From positions 1,736,001 through 1,800,000 of the forward strand of contig NZ_CP096883.1 in NCBI RefSeq assembly GCF_023273895.1: a stretch of 64,000 bases of DNA, read 5' to 3'. Source of the DNA: Sphingobacterium sp. PCS056 (GTDB lineage: Bacteria; Bacteroidota; Bacteroidia; Sphingobacteriales; Sphingobacteriaceae). Shown in pieces: positions 35,048 to 43,728 of the stretch (position 1 is its first letter; each line of letters opens with the position of its first letter). The notes under the pieces are model-generated. The model did not search any database. It saw nothing but the letters and a program-made list of their open reading frames with translations, and was not told the DNA's origin. The position numbers and the translations under genes were made by a program.

Positions 35048-36868
35048 ATGAAAAATAACATGAAAATCAAATATAATTTTATTTTAATCCTCCTTTCGCT
35101 TTCATTTTCGGGATGTGAAAAATTCTTAGACCGACCTCAGTTAACAAGTGAAAATGATGAAACTGCCTGGAGATCGGAGGATAATGTCCGTCTATATGCC
35201 AATAAATACTATACAGATTTCTTTACTGGATATGGTGTAGGGTTTGATAATGGTGGAGCATTATTAGCTGGATATACTTTCAGTGATGATATTTTGTTAC
35301 TAGGTAATCAAACCAATTTTACAAGATCGATACCAAACAGTCAAATTTGGAGCTATACGACTATTCGATCAGTAAATGTTATGTTAAATCGAATTGAAAA
35401 TAGGATGTCTAAAATTTTAAGTTCGGAAGCTTTTAATCACTGGAAGGGTATTGGGAAATTTTTCAGGGCTATGCGTTACTCGGAGTTGGTGGGGACATAC
35501 GGAGATGTTCCCTATTATGATGACATCGCAAGTGATGTAGATTTTGACAATCTTTATAAACCTCGTACACCTAGAAATGAGGTGATGGATGCTGTTTATG
35601 AGGATTTGAAATTTGCTTTGGCAAACGTCCGGTTGAATGATGGAGATCAATTTGTCAATCGTTATGTCGTTGCTGGGTTTGTTTCTAGATTGGCCATGAC
35701 CGAAGGATCTTGGCAAAAGTATTACTATAAGAATCAGGATCGTGCCAAGAAGTTCTATGAACTAGCTCTGGAAGCTGCAAACTTTGTTATTTCGAGTGGA
35801 AAATATGATATCGTTTCTGATTATAGGTCAATTTTTACATCTAATGATTTGAAGGGCAATAAAGATGTGATTCTATATAGACATTATGATGCAGCTGTCA
35901 ATGTAAGGCATTCTATAGTTTCGATACATAATTTATCAGAGTCAGTCACTTATGGACCAACAACATCTTTAATTAAATCATTTGTATGTAGTAAAGATGG
36001 TCAGCCATGGCAGAATTCGGTGGAGAAAAATGCTCATAATTTTTCGTTAGATAGTTTAATTGCTAAGCGTGATTCTAGGTTTGAAGCTTCTTTTCATTAT
36101 AAAAATACCATAAAAAACAAAGCTTCTTTCTTATATATAACTAAGTTTTTGCCACGATCGGTACAAGCTACTGTAGCTGCGGGAGGTGCTCCAGGTATTG
36201 ATTATTCGGGTTCTAATAATGTGACGGATGCTCCTGTTTTACGATATGCAGAGGTTTTGTTGAATTGGATCGAAACAAAAGCTGAGTTAGCTTCTTTGGG
36301 CGGAGTCGCAGTTGATCAATCAGATATTGATAGGACAATAAATAAATTGAGAGATCGACCACTAGCAGCAGAGGCAGCATCTAGAGGTGTAAAGAAAACT
36401 GCTCGATTGCAATTGACTAATTTACCTGTTGATCCTGCTCGAGATGTTCAAGTTTCAAGTTTGCTCTGGGAGATTCGAAGGGAACGTAGGATGGAATTGA
36501 CATTTGAAGAATCTCGCTTGTCAGATTTAAAGAGATGGTCAAAATTAGAATACATGGACACGGATTTGAATAAAGATCTACTCTCTGGTGGTTGGGTAAA
36601 TTTCCCTCAAGAAGTGCCAGCGGAAATTAAAGCTGGTATTTCTGTAGTTAAATTGGACGGACAAGTTGTTGTTTTTAATCCTGCTGATGCATCAAGTAGT
36701 GCCAAGATGACTGGGTTTTATCGTTATACCTTGAATAATGGTAGACAGCCTTTTCTAAACCTATCCAATATTAATCCTTATTTAGCTCCTGTTGGTAGAG
36801 TTCAAATTGATGAATATGCTGCAAAGGGGTATGTGTTAAAACAAACGGAAGGCTGGCCTCAAAATTAA
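35048..36868 (+). CDS. SusD/RagB-family outer-membrane lipoprotein, tandem paralogue B
   Basis: The 606 residues begin with a lipoprotein signal (LSLSFSGCEKFLDRPQ, lipidated Cys near 23). Family segments match paralogue A: RIENRMSKILSSEAFNHW, GKFFRAMRYSELVGTYGDVPYYDD and LLWEIRRERRMELTFEESRLSDLKRWSKLEYM. It is the presumed ligand-capturing lid for the preceding SusC. An internal ATG at codon 5 (MKIKYNF) is an alternative start with the same signal peptide. The next gene begins 36 bases downstream. Confidence 0.92.
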   Translation: MKNNMKIKYNFILILLSLSFSGCEKFLDRPQLTSENDETAWRSEDNVRLYANKYYTDFFTGYGVGFDNGGALLAGYTFSDDILLLGNQTNFTRSIPNSQIWSYTTIRSVNVMLNRIENRMSKILSSEAFNHWKGIGKFFRAMRYSELVGTYGDVPYYDDIASDVDFDNLYKPRTPRNEVMDAVYEDLKFALANVRLNDGDQFVNRYVVAGFVSRLAMTEGSWQKYYYKNQDRAKKFYELALEAANFVISSGKYDIVSDYRSIFTSNDLKGNKDVILYRHYDAAVNVRHSIVSIHNLSESVTYGPTTSLIKSFVCSKDGQPWQNSVEKNAHNFSLDSLIAKRDSRFEASFHYKNTIKNKASFLYITKFLPRSVQATVAAGGAPGIDYSGSNNVTDAPVLRYAEVLLNWIETKAELASLGGVAVDQSDIDRTINKLRDRPLAAEAASRGVKKTARLQLTNLPVDPARDVQVSSLLWEIRRERRMELTFEESRLSDLKRWSKLEYMDTDLNKDLLSGGWVNFPQEVPAEIKAGISVVKLDGQVVVFNPADASSSAKMTGFYRYTLNNGRQPFLNLSNINPYLAPVGRVQIDEYAAKGYVLKQTEGWPQN

Positions 36869-36904
36869 GATGCCAAATACTTGTAGTTTATTAATAAGAA
36901 AGAG

Positions 36905-38341
36905 ATGAAAATTATACATAATATTTCAAAAATGGGTTTATGGGCAGCATGTGTCTGTTTCGCTACTCTAACGGTCTTGTCTTCATGTAAGGATGATTTT
37001 CCTGTAAATGTTGAATCTGATAAAATAACTGTTTTAAAATCTATAAAAATTGTAAATGCTGGAAAACAGGGTAATGAAATTGTAGAGGGAGTAGTAAATG
37101 AAAATAATAAAACAGTATCATTTCCTCGTATTGATCCAGAAACAGATCTGTCTGCCATTCAATTTGAAGCAACCACATCGGATGGAGCGATCTTAGAAAA
37201 AAATACTTATGCATTGCTATTTAAGGATGGGGAAAGTGAGAGCACAGTGGTTCTCAAGGTGACAAATAGCCCTAGATATCGAGAGTATTTGGCTAAGGTA
37301 AGATTGAAAATTCCTGTTTATGGTGCTGATTTTACGAAACCGATTATTTATGATTATACAAATAATGAACTGGGTAATCCAATTTATGAAACATTCACCG
37401 GGGCTCTCACTCGTGGGACGGGTTTTGATGGTGAACATGTGCTTATTGTCACTAGACATGCTGCAGGTTCTCATTTATTAAAGGTCACTGATCTGAAGAA
37501 GAATGTCATTAACAGGATCCCTTTAAATTTGACAGGAGTGACTTTAGGAACTTTCGTGGTTAATGTGGGAGATATTGTAAATGGTCATACGTATATCGCA
37601 AATCTGTCAGGTGCTAGTGCTGCAAGCCCTATAAAAATTTATCATTGGACTGATCCTACTGCTGCACCCCAAATTGTAGCAAATATTGATGTCAGTAAAA
37701 TTGTAGGCGCAGGGGTTCGACATGGTGATAATATGTCTGTCAATTTAGATAAGAATGGTAACGGGTTTATTTTTTTAGGAGATAATGCTGGAACTAAAGT
37801 GTTGAGATTAAAAGTTTCTAATTATACGAATATTGGAGATCCATTTGTCATTGCTTCAACAGTGAATGTGGGATCATGGAGTTCTTTTAACCAGATTGGG
37901 GAGACAGATGATTATTTGTTTACTGGACACGATGCGCCCATCATGGCTGTTAATAGTGGTGGTTCTATTTCTTATACATTATCTCGTACATCAATTCCAA
38001 TTAGAAGTTCTGATAGTAGAGTTGTTGAATTCAATGGTGAGCGATATTTATTAACGACCACAGCAGCGCGCACGGGGTCTGAACCCACTGTACTTTCTTT
38101 GTATAATATAACTAAGGGTAATAATATTATTGATGCTTTAACTGCTTTTGAGCAATCTGACAGAAAGCCAGTTTATGAATATTCTTTATTGGGTCCTGTT
38201 AATACGTCGCCTGCGACACAAACGGGATGGTCTGTACTTAAAGACGGGAATGGTCAGGATAAGTCTTTATTAATCTATTCTGCCGCAAGTGATGCTGGGT
38301 TTGTACTCATCGACGTGCCTAAGAAAGAACTTGAAGATTAG
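36905..38341 (+). CDS. Surface lipoprotein, DUF4623-like
   Basis: The 478-residue product has a lipoprotein signal (LTVLSSCKDDFP, lipidated Cys near 28). An Ig-like/DUF5018-type N-terminal domain (about 35-140) is followed by a long beta-rich region (about 145-470) with repeated phrases such as GNGFIFLGDNAGTKVLRLKVS, reminiscent of a beta-propeller. I think it is a DUF4623-type protein, found beside SusD and GHL10 genes, but I am only moderately sure. In that position such proteins usually act as extra surface glycan-binding proteins. No catalytic motif is visible. Confidence 0.6.
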   Translation: MKIIHNISKMGLWAACVCFATLTVLSSCKDDFPVNVESDKITVLKSIKIVNAGKQGNEIVEGVVNENNKTVSFPRIDPETDLSAIQFEATTSDGAILEKNTYALLFKDGESESTVVLKVTNSPRYREYLAKVRLKIPVYGADFTKPIIYDYTNNELGNPIYETFTGALTRGTGFDGEHVLIVTRHAAGSHLLKVTDLKKNVINRIPLNLTGVTLGTFVVNVGDIVNGHTYIANLSGASAASPIKIYHWTDPTAAPQIVANIDVSKIVGAGVRHGDNMSVNLDKNGNGFIFLGDNAGTKVLRLKVSNYTNIGDPFVIASTVNVGSWSSFNQIGETDDYLFTGHDAPIMAVNSGGSISYTLSRTSIPIRSSDSRVVEFNGERYLLTTTAARTGSEPTVLSLYNITKGNNIIDALTAFEQSDRKPVYEYSLLGPVNTSPATQTGWSVLKDGNGQDKSLLIYSAASDAGFVLIDVPKKELED

Positions 38342-38350
38342 TGTAAAGTT

Positions 38351-38389
38351 GAATGCGAATCGACAAATTAATAGCTTCGATTCGTATTC
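38351..38389 (+). repeat. Hairpin between the DUF4623-like and GHL10 genes
   Basis: GAATGCGAATCGA (38351-38363) pairs with TCGATTCGTATTC (38377-38389) over 13 bp with one G-U pair. No T-run follows, so transcription probably continues into the GHL10 gene at a reduced level. Confidence 0.6.
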
Positions 38390-38432
38390 ATTAATTTATG
38401 ATTTTAAAGTTGTATGTAACCAATAATTGATT

Positions 38433-39887
38433 ATGAAAAAAAATTCTATATATGCATTGATGTTGTTGTGCTTTACAGCATTACTATTTAGTTGTTCCAA
38501 GGATTCGGACAATACTATTGAACCAATCGAACCACCTATTGAACAAGGACCTATTTTTCCAAGAAAAGAAATGAGAGCTGTTTGGATGACGACTGCCTGG
38601 GGTTTAGATTGGCCTCAGAGTATTTATTCAGAGTCTGCTCAAAAATCGCAATATATTGCTTATTTGGATAAGTTCAAAGCATTAAATATCAATACGATTT
38701 ACTTTCAAGTAAAAGGAATGGGAGATTCTTTTTATGCCTCTACTTATGAGCCATGGAGCGCAGCTATTACTGGAACTAGAGGTAAAGATCCCGGCTATGA
38801 CGTGTTGAAATTTTTGATTGATGAAGCTCATGCTAGAAATATGGAGTTTCATGCATGGATGAACCCTTATCGTATAGGTACTAGGACTGGAGTTTCTCAA
38901 TCTTATGCTCCGCTTCATCAGTCTATTAATCCTGAGTGGGTAGTTAGTCATGAGAAAATTCAAATCTATAATCCAGCTTTGCCTGAAGTGAGACAGCGAT
39001 TATCTGACCTCGTAAAGGAACTTATTTCGAAGTATGATGTTGATGGAATTCATTTTGATGATTATTTTTATCCAGATCCTTCTAGTGCTGGAACAATGAT
39101 TTCTGATGAAAATGATTTTGATTTATATGGGGCTGGATATAAGACCATCGGTGATTTTAGGAGAGGAAATGTTGATCAAGCAATTAAATCGGTTTATGAT
39201 GTAATTGTTCTGACCAAACCAGGAGTAGCTTTTTCGGTGTCGCCTGCGCCAAGTAATGCCTACAATATGAATACGCTTTATGCAAATGTCACCAAATGGT
39301 GTCAAGAGGGTTGGGTAGATATTGTTATACCGCAACTATATCAAGAAATAGGTAATGCTTCTAATGACTTTAAAACTAACTTAGGTTTTTGGCATCAGTT
39401 TAATTACAAAGCTGCTTTAGTAATTGGACACGGATTTTATAAGTTTGGCGATGCAACAAATCCAATAGCTTTCCAATCTACCGCCGAGCTGCAAAAGCAA
39501 TTTGACTTGACGAAAACTAGAAAAAAAGTCGTTGGTAATGCTATGTATAGTGCAAAGTATATTATGAATAATAGTATAGGAATAACAGATAAATTGGCTG
39601 AAATATATAAAAATCCTGCTTTAAGACCGTTTGTCGGCAGAGCGGTTGCACCTTTGCCTGCAGAACCGCAAAATGTAAGAATTGAAGATGGAGTACTGAA
39701 GTGGATGGTGTCTGGTGATGTTAAATCTGTTGTTTATTATTTCGAAAATTTAAAAACAGAAGGAAAAATTGTAACGATTACAAAAGAAAATAATCAAGCG
39801 ATTGCTGAAGGTGGTTTTTATTGTATTGCTACTTTTAATTCTGATAATCAGGAAAGTAAGTTTTCAAATTTTGTGGAGAAAAAATAA
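38433..39887 (+). CDS. GHL10-family (DUF187/PF02638) glycosidase-like lipoprotein, copy 2
   Basis: I start at the ATG at 38433 (MKKNSIYA), not at the TTG two codons upstream, giving 484 residues with lipoprotein signal FTALLFSCSKDSD. The GHL10 barrel (about 45-395) shows EMRAVWMTTAWGLDWP, TIYFQVKGMGDSFY, EFHAWMNPYRIG, YDVDGIHFDDYFYPD and FSVSPAP, then a fibronectin-like end (about 405-484). It is a divergent paralogue of the protein at 16041 with the same active-site DG-HFDDY motif. It closes the susC-susD-DUF4623 unit before a terminator. The substrate is unknown. Confidence 0.85.
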   Translation: MKKNSIYALMLLCFTALLFSCSKDSDNTIEPIEPPIEQGPIFPRKEMRAVWMTTAWGLDWPQSIYSESAQKSQYIAYLDKFKALNINTIYFQVKGMGDSFYASTYEPWSAAITGTRGKDPGYDVLKFLIDEAHARNMEFHAWMNPYRIGTRTGVSQSYAPLHQSINPEWVVSHEKIQIYNPALPEVRQRLSDLVKELISKYDVDGIHFDDYFYPDPSSAGTMISDENDFDLYGAGYKTIGDFRRGNVDQAIKSVYDVIVLTKPGVAFSVSPAPSNAYNMNTLYANVTKWCQEGWVDIVIPQLYQEIGNASNDFKTNLGFWHQFNYKAALVIGHGFYKFGDATNPIAFQSTAELQKQFDLTKTRKKVVGNAMYSAKYIMNNSIGITDKLAEIYKNPALRPFVGRAVAPLPAEPQNVRIEDGVLKWMVSGDVKSVVYYFENLKTEGKIVTITKENNQAIAEGGFYCIATFNSDNQESKFSNFVEKK

Positions 39888-39908
39888 AGTAGTGATGAAA
39901 ATATGATT

Positions 39909-39960
39909 AACAACCCAAAATCCATTGTATAAAATGCGGTTTTGGGTTTGTTGATTTTTA
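39909..39960 (+). terminator. Terminator after the second GHL10 gene
   Basis: AACAACCCAAAA (39909-39920) pairs with TTTTGGGTTTGTT (39940-39952), one bulged T, followed by GATTTTTATTT. It marks the start of a new transcription unit at 40025. Confidence 0.7.
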
Positions 39961-39970
39961 TTTGTTGCAT

Positions 39971-39979
39971 AAAAACGCA
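39971..39979. promoter_or_regulatory. AAAAACGCA motif upstream of the phosphatase-GH9-murQ operon
   Basis: The 9-mer AAAAACGCA lies 46 bases before the start of the metallophosphatase gene, between the preceding terminator and a weak -7-like box (TATCTTTA, 39999-40006). The same 9-mer recurs upstream of the NamZ-like gene and the third susC unit. Confidence 0.35.
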
Positions 39980-40024
39980 TTATTTTATTTTTTATGACTA
40001 TCTTTACAATACGAATTAATTCCT

Positions 40025-41881
40025 ATGATGATAAAAAGAACCTATAGTATTATTTGCATGTTGATTTTTGCATTTAATATATTGAATGCACAATCTTTCA
40101 AATTTGCTCATGTCACCGATACACATGTTGGGGGAGCGACAGGTGAAGAAGATTTGCGTCGTACAGTAAAAGATCTGAATACTTTAAAAGATATTGATTT
40201 TGTTATCCTTTCAGGTGATATAACCGAATTTGGTGCCGATCATGAATTGATACTGGCTAAACAAATATTGGATAGCTTGTCTTTGCCTTGGTATGTAATT
40301 CCTGGTAATCATGATGGCAACTGGTCTGAAAATGGGGCCAATACTTTTCGACGTGTTTTTGGAGGTGAAACTTTCTTTTTTAAACATAAAGGTTTCATGT
40401 TTTTAGGGACTAATTCAGGGCCAAATATGCGGATGAGTCCAGGACAAATTCCGCGTGAAAATCTTGTTTGGATGGATTCAATTTTTAATGCTAATCCCGA
40501 CAGTAAGATGCCTTTGATATACATTAATCATTATCCACAGGATTCTTCTTTAAATAATTGGTTTGAAGCTTTGGATCGAGTAAAGTCAAGGAATGTGCAA
40601 TTGGCTTTTTGCGGACATGGTCATGTAAACAAATTATACGATTGGGAAGGTATACCCGGGATAATGGGGAGATCAAATCTCCGTGCAAAGAATGAATATG
40701 GTGGTTATAATATTGTAACGATCGACCAGGGTAAGGCTACTTATCAAGAACGTACATCTGATGGACGCTATTTGGATCCTTGGGCAGTGGTCACATTAGA
40801 AAATCATCATTTTGAATTGGATAAAAAGAAATATCCGCGACCTAGTTACACCGTTAATGATAAATATGCGTCTCGAGTCTCTGTAGCTTGGGAGTTTCAA
40901 GATGCAAGTGATATTGGTGCTGGAATGTCCTTATATAAAGATTGCATTATTACGGCCAATACCTCAGGTGATATTTTTGCGTTGGATCGCAAAACAGGCA
41001 AAAAGAAGTGGTCATTCAAAACGGGAGGTAAAGTATATTCAACACCTGCGGCATGGAAAGGTGTTGTAGTAGTAGGCTCTTCTGATCATTATATTTATGG
41101 TATAGATGCAGAGAATGGTATGTTGAGATGGAAAGTGAAAACAGAAAAAGCTGTTCTCGGCTCACCTTTGATTTATAAGGGTATAGCATATATGGGTGGA
41201 TCTGATGGAGTTTTTAGAGCATTGGATGTATTGACGGGAAAACAAAAATGGAATTTTAATGGGGTGAAAGGATATGTTTCTACTCTTCCGACATACTATC
41301 AAGATCTCCTAATTTTCGGTTCATGGGGAAATGGCTTTTATGCTTTAAATGCAAAGTCGGGTGCTTTGGAATGGGAGTGGAATAATGGACATGCTAATCG
41401 CATGTTTTCTGCAGCAGCTTGTTACCCTGTTGGAGTGAATAATACCATTTTTGTAGTGGCACCAGATCGTTATATGACGGCATTAAATGCAGAAGATGGA
41501 CAAGTTATTTGGAGAGAGAAAAAAGATACAATTCGTGTTAGGGAATCCATGGGACTTTCTGCTGACCATAAATATGTTTATGTCAAAACAATGGATGGCG
41601 ATTTACTTGGAGTTTCCACAAAAGGTAATCAAATGGATGTCGCCTGGAAATCTAATTTGAAACTTCCTTATGAATTAGCTCCTTCTGCTATAAATACTAA
41701 TGATAAAATTGTTTTTGTACCGAGTCATTCTGGATTATTGTCTGCAGTAGATGCTAAGTCAGGTCATGTGCTTTGGCAATATAAAATTTCAAACGGTATG
41801 GTTAATCCAACATTAGTTTTGGATAATAATGAGCTTGTTTGCAGCACAATGGATGGTAAGATTGTTAAACTAAAATTTTAA
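40025..41881 (+). CDS. Secreted metallophosphatase fused to a PQQ-type beta-propeller
   Basis: The 618 residues begin with a signal peptide (ending ILNAQ, about 1-23). The calcineurin-like phosphoesterase domain (about 25-270) has metal-site motifs HVTDTHVG (Asp32, His34), SGDIT (Asp65), GNHD (94-97) and CGHGH. The rest (about 280-618) is a PQQ-like propeller with repeated G.D/ALD..TGKKKW-type blades (LDRKTGKKKWSFKTGG, IDAENGMLRWKVKT). It should be exported to the periplasm or surface. As first gene of the operon with GH9, deacetylase, murQ and symporter it may remove phosphate from imported wall fragments, but this is inference. Confidence 0.85.
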   Translation: MMIKRTYSIICMLIFAFNILNAQSFKFAHVTDTHVGGATGEEDLRRTVKDLNTLKDIDFVILSGDITEFGADHELILAKQILDSLSLPWYVIPGNHDGNWSENGANTFRRVFGGETFFFKHKGFMFLGTNSGPNMRMSPGQIPRENLVWMDSIFNANPDSKMPLIYINHYPQDSSLNNWFEALDRVKSRNVQLAFCGHGHVNKLYDWEGIPGIMGRSNLRAKNEYGGYNIVTIDQGKATYQERTSDGRYLDPWAVVTLENHHFELDKKKYPRPSYTVNDKYASRVSVAWEFQDASDIGAGMSLYKDCIITANTSGDIFALDRKTGKKKWSFKTGGKVYSTPAAWKGVVVVGSSDHYIYGIDAENGMLRWKVKTEKAVLGSPLIYKGIAYMGGSDGVFRALDVLTGKQKWNFNGVKGYVSTLPTYYQDLLIFGSWGNGFYALNAKSGALEWEWNNGHANRMFSAAACYPVGVNNTIFVVAPDRYMTALNAEDGQVIWREKKDTIRVRESMGLSADHKYVYVKTMDGDLLGVSTKGNQMDVAWKSNLKLPYELAPSAINTNDKIVFVPSHSGLLSAVDAKSGHVLWQYKISNGMVNPTLVLDNNELVCSTMDGKIVKLKF

Positions 41882-41901
41882 CTTTATAAAAGTTCTAAAT
41901 T

Positions 41902-43728
41902 ATGAAATTAAATACACAAAACTTATTACATTTACTGCGTATTTTTATGCTTGTTTTTGCATGTTTTGTTTTTAACTTTGCGAAAGCGCAAAAACAAGCA
42001 TGGATTAGAGTGAACCAATTAGGTTATACACCTACAGGTATAAAGGTTGCGGTATTTGGAGGAAAGGTAAAAGGAAATTATACTGAATTTGAATTGATAG
42101 AGGTGAAAACAACAAAACGCGTGTTCTCTAATACTATTGGTAAAGATTATGGTTCATATGGACCTTTTGTTCAGAGCTATAGATTTGATTTTTCAGCATT
42201 CCGTGATACAGGTTCTTATTATTTAAAGGTTGGAGAGGTGAAATCACCTGTCTTTAAGATTGGAAAAGATGTTTATAAAGGGGCTGCAGATTTTGCGCTC
42301 CGTTATATGCGTCAACAAAGAACACTGTTTAATCCATATCTACAAGATAGTTGTCATACACACGATGGTTTTGTATTACATGCAAATAAGGTTGGTATTG
42401 CTGATAGTACGCGTATTGATGCTGGTGGAGGTTGGCACGATGCTTCTGACTATTTGCAATATTCTACGACCTCAGCAAATGCAACTTATCACCTTTTGGC
42501 TGCTTATCGGGATTTCCCAAAAGTATTTGGTGACCAAAAGCAGGCAAATGGATTGGATGGAAAAAATGGTCGTGCTGATGTGCTTGATGAGGCTAAATGG
42601 GGATTGGATTGGTTGATCAAGATGCATCCTGCTCCGAATTTAATGTTTAACCAAATTGCAGATGATCGCGATCATACCAATATGAGAATGCCTGGTGAAG
42701 ATCCTTTTTATGGAAGAGGATTTGAAAGACCAGTGTATTTTATTGATGGCGAACCACAGCAACGTGGTAAATTTATGAATAATACGACGGGAACAAGTTC
42801 TACAGCAGCTAAATTCTCAAGTGCTTTTCATCTGGGTAGTTCTTTGTTTCAAAATGATGATCGTAGATATGCAAAAATCTTGGCCAAAAAAGCAAAAACT
42901 GCCTATAGCTTTGCATTGATAAAGCCAGGAGTAACGCAAACGGTATCGGTAAAATCGCCCTATATCTATGCTGAGGATAATTGGGTAGATGATATGGAGT
43001 TGGCAGGTGCAATGTTTTATGGGGCGACTAACAAAAAGAAGTTTTTAAAGGAGTCTATGGAATATGCTCGACAGGAAAAGATTACGCCTTGGATGACAAG
43101 CGATACTGCGGCACATTATCAGTGGTATCCATTCATTAATCTTGGTCATTATGAATTAGGAAAACAATTAAAAGGCAATGATCGCGAGGAGATTGTCTCA
43201 TACTATAAGTCTGGAATAGATGCTGTCTTAGCTAGAGCTCAAACTAATGCCTTCTATCGAGGAGTACCTTTTATTTGGTGCAGTAACAATTTGACTGTAT
43301 CCTTTGCTATTCAGTGTTTATGGTACAAAGAATTGACACAAGATATAAGATATGATGAATTGGCGCAGTCAAATATAGATTGGCTGTTTGGGACTAATCC
43401 TTGGGGGACTAGCATGGTTTATGGCTTACCTTCTTGGGGCGATACACCGGTTAATCCACATTCTGCTTTTACCCATTTAAAGAATTTTCCAATTGATGGT
43501 GGATTGGTCGATGGTCCTATTATGACTTCGACATATCGTAATCTGATTGGTATCAAGTTGTTGAATGAGGATCCGTATGCAGCTTTTCAAAGTGATTTAG
43601 TTGTTTATCATGATGATTACGGGGACTATAGTACGAATGAACCTACAATGGATGGTACCGCTTCTTTGATATATCTGTTGGCTTCTCAAGAGCAAAAGGC
43701 ATTGGAGGAGCCTCCGGTAAAAAAGTAG
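41902..43728 (+). CDS. Glycoside hydrolase family 9 protein
   Basis: The 608 residues have a signal peptide (ending FAKAQ, about 30), an Ig-like CelD_N domain (about 32-122) and the GH9 (alpha/alpha)6 barrel (about 125-595). The two catalytic-base aspartates lie in GGGWHDASDYLQY (Asp180, Asp183) and the acid in YSTNEPTMDGTASL (Glu580). GH9 is best known for cellulases but also holds exo-glucosaminidases. The operon with murQ, a deacetylase and a symporter fits an amino-sugar glycan better than cellulose (inference). The last sense codons, GTA AAA AAG before TAG, form a frameshift heptamer that may fuse this protein to the next. Confidence 0.88.
   Translation: MKLNTQNLLHLLRIFMLVFACFVFNFAKAQKQAWIRVNQLGYTPTGIKVAVFGGKVKGNYTEFELIEVKTTKRVFSNTIGKDYGSYGPFVQSYRFDFSAFRDTGSYYLKVGEVKSPVFKIGKDVYKGAADFALRYMRQQRTLFNPYLQDSCHTHDGFVLHANKVGIADSTRIDAGGGWHDASDYLQYSTTSANATYHLLAAYRDFPKVFGDQKQANGLDGKNGRADVLDEAKWGLDWLIKMHPAPNLMFNQIADDRDHTNMRMPGEDPFYGRGFERPVYFIDGEPQQRGKFMNNTTGTSSTAAKFSSAFHLGSSLFQNDDRRYAKILAKKAKTAYSFALIKPGVTQTVSVKSPYIYAEDNWVDDMELAGAMFYGATNKKKFLKESMEYARQEKITPWMTSDTAAHYQWYPFINLGHYELGKQLKGNDREEIVSYYKSGIDAVLARAQTNAFYRGVPFIWCSNNLTVSFAIQCLWYKELTQDIRYDELAQSNIDWLFGTNPWGTSMVYGLPSWGDTPVNPHSAFTHLKNFPIDGGLVDGPIMTSTYRNLIGIKLLNEDPYAAFQSDLVVYHDDYGDYSTNEPTMDGTASLIYLLASQEQKALEEPPVKK
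43719..43728 (+). promoter_or_regulatory. Possible -1 frameshift site joining GH9 and deacetylase
   Basis: The heptamer A-AAA-AAG occupies 43719-43725 in the X-XXY-YYZ phase of the GH9 frame and is followed directly by the TAG stop. Slipping back one base gives AAA AAA GTA GTG TTG, the deacetylase frame, which is open upstream from 43641. The stop and the next GTG also overlap (TAGTG), so coupled re-initiation is an alternative. An A6/A7 sequencing error would give the same picture. Confidence 0.55.

Noticed and set aside
38427..38432. TTG start two codons upstream of the second GHL10 gene
   Set aside because: The ATG at 38433 begins a standard lipoprotein signal peptide (MKKNSIYALM), so the upstream TTG is not needed.
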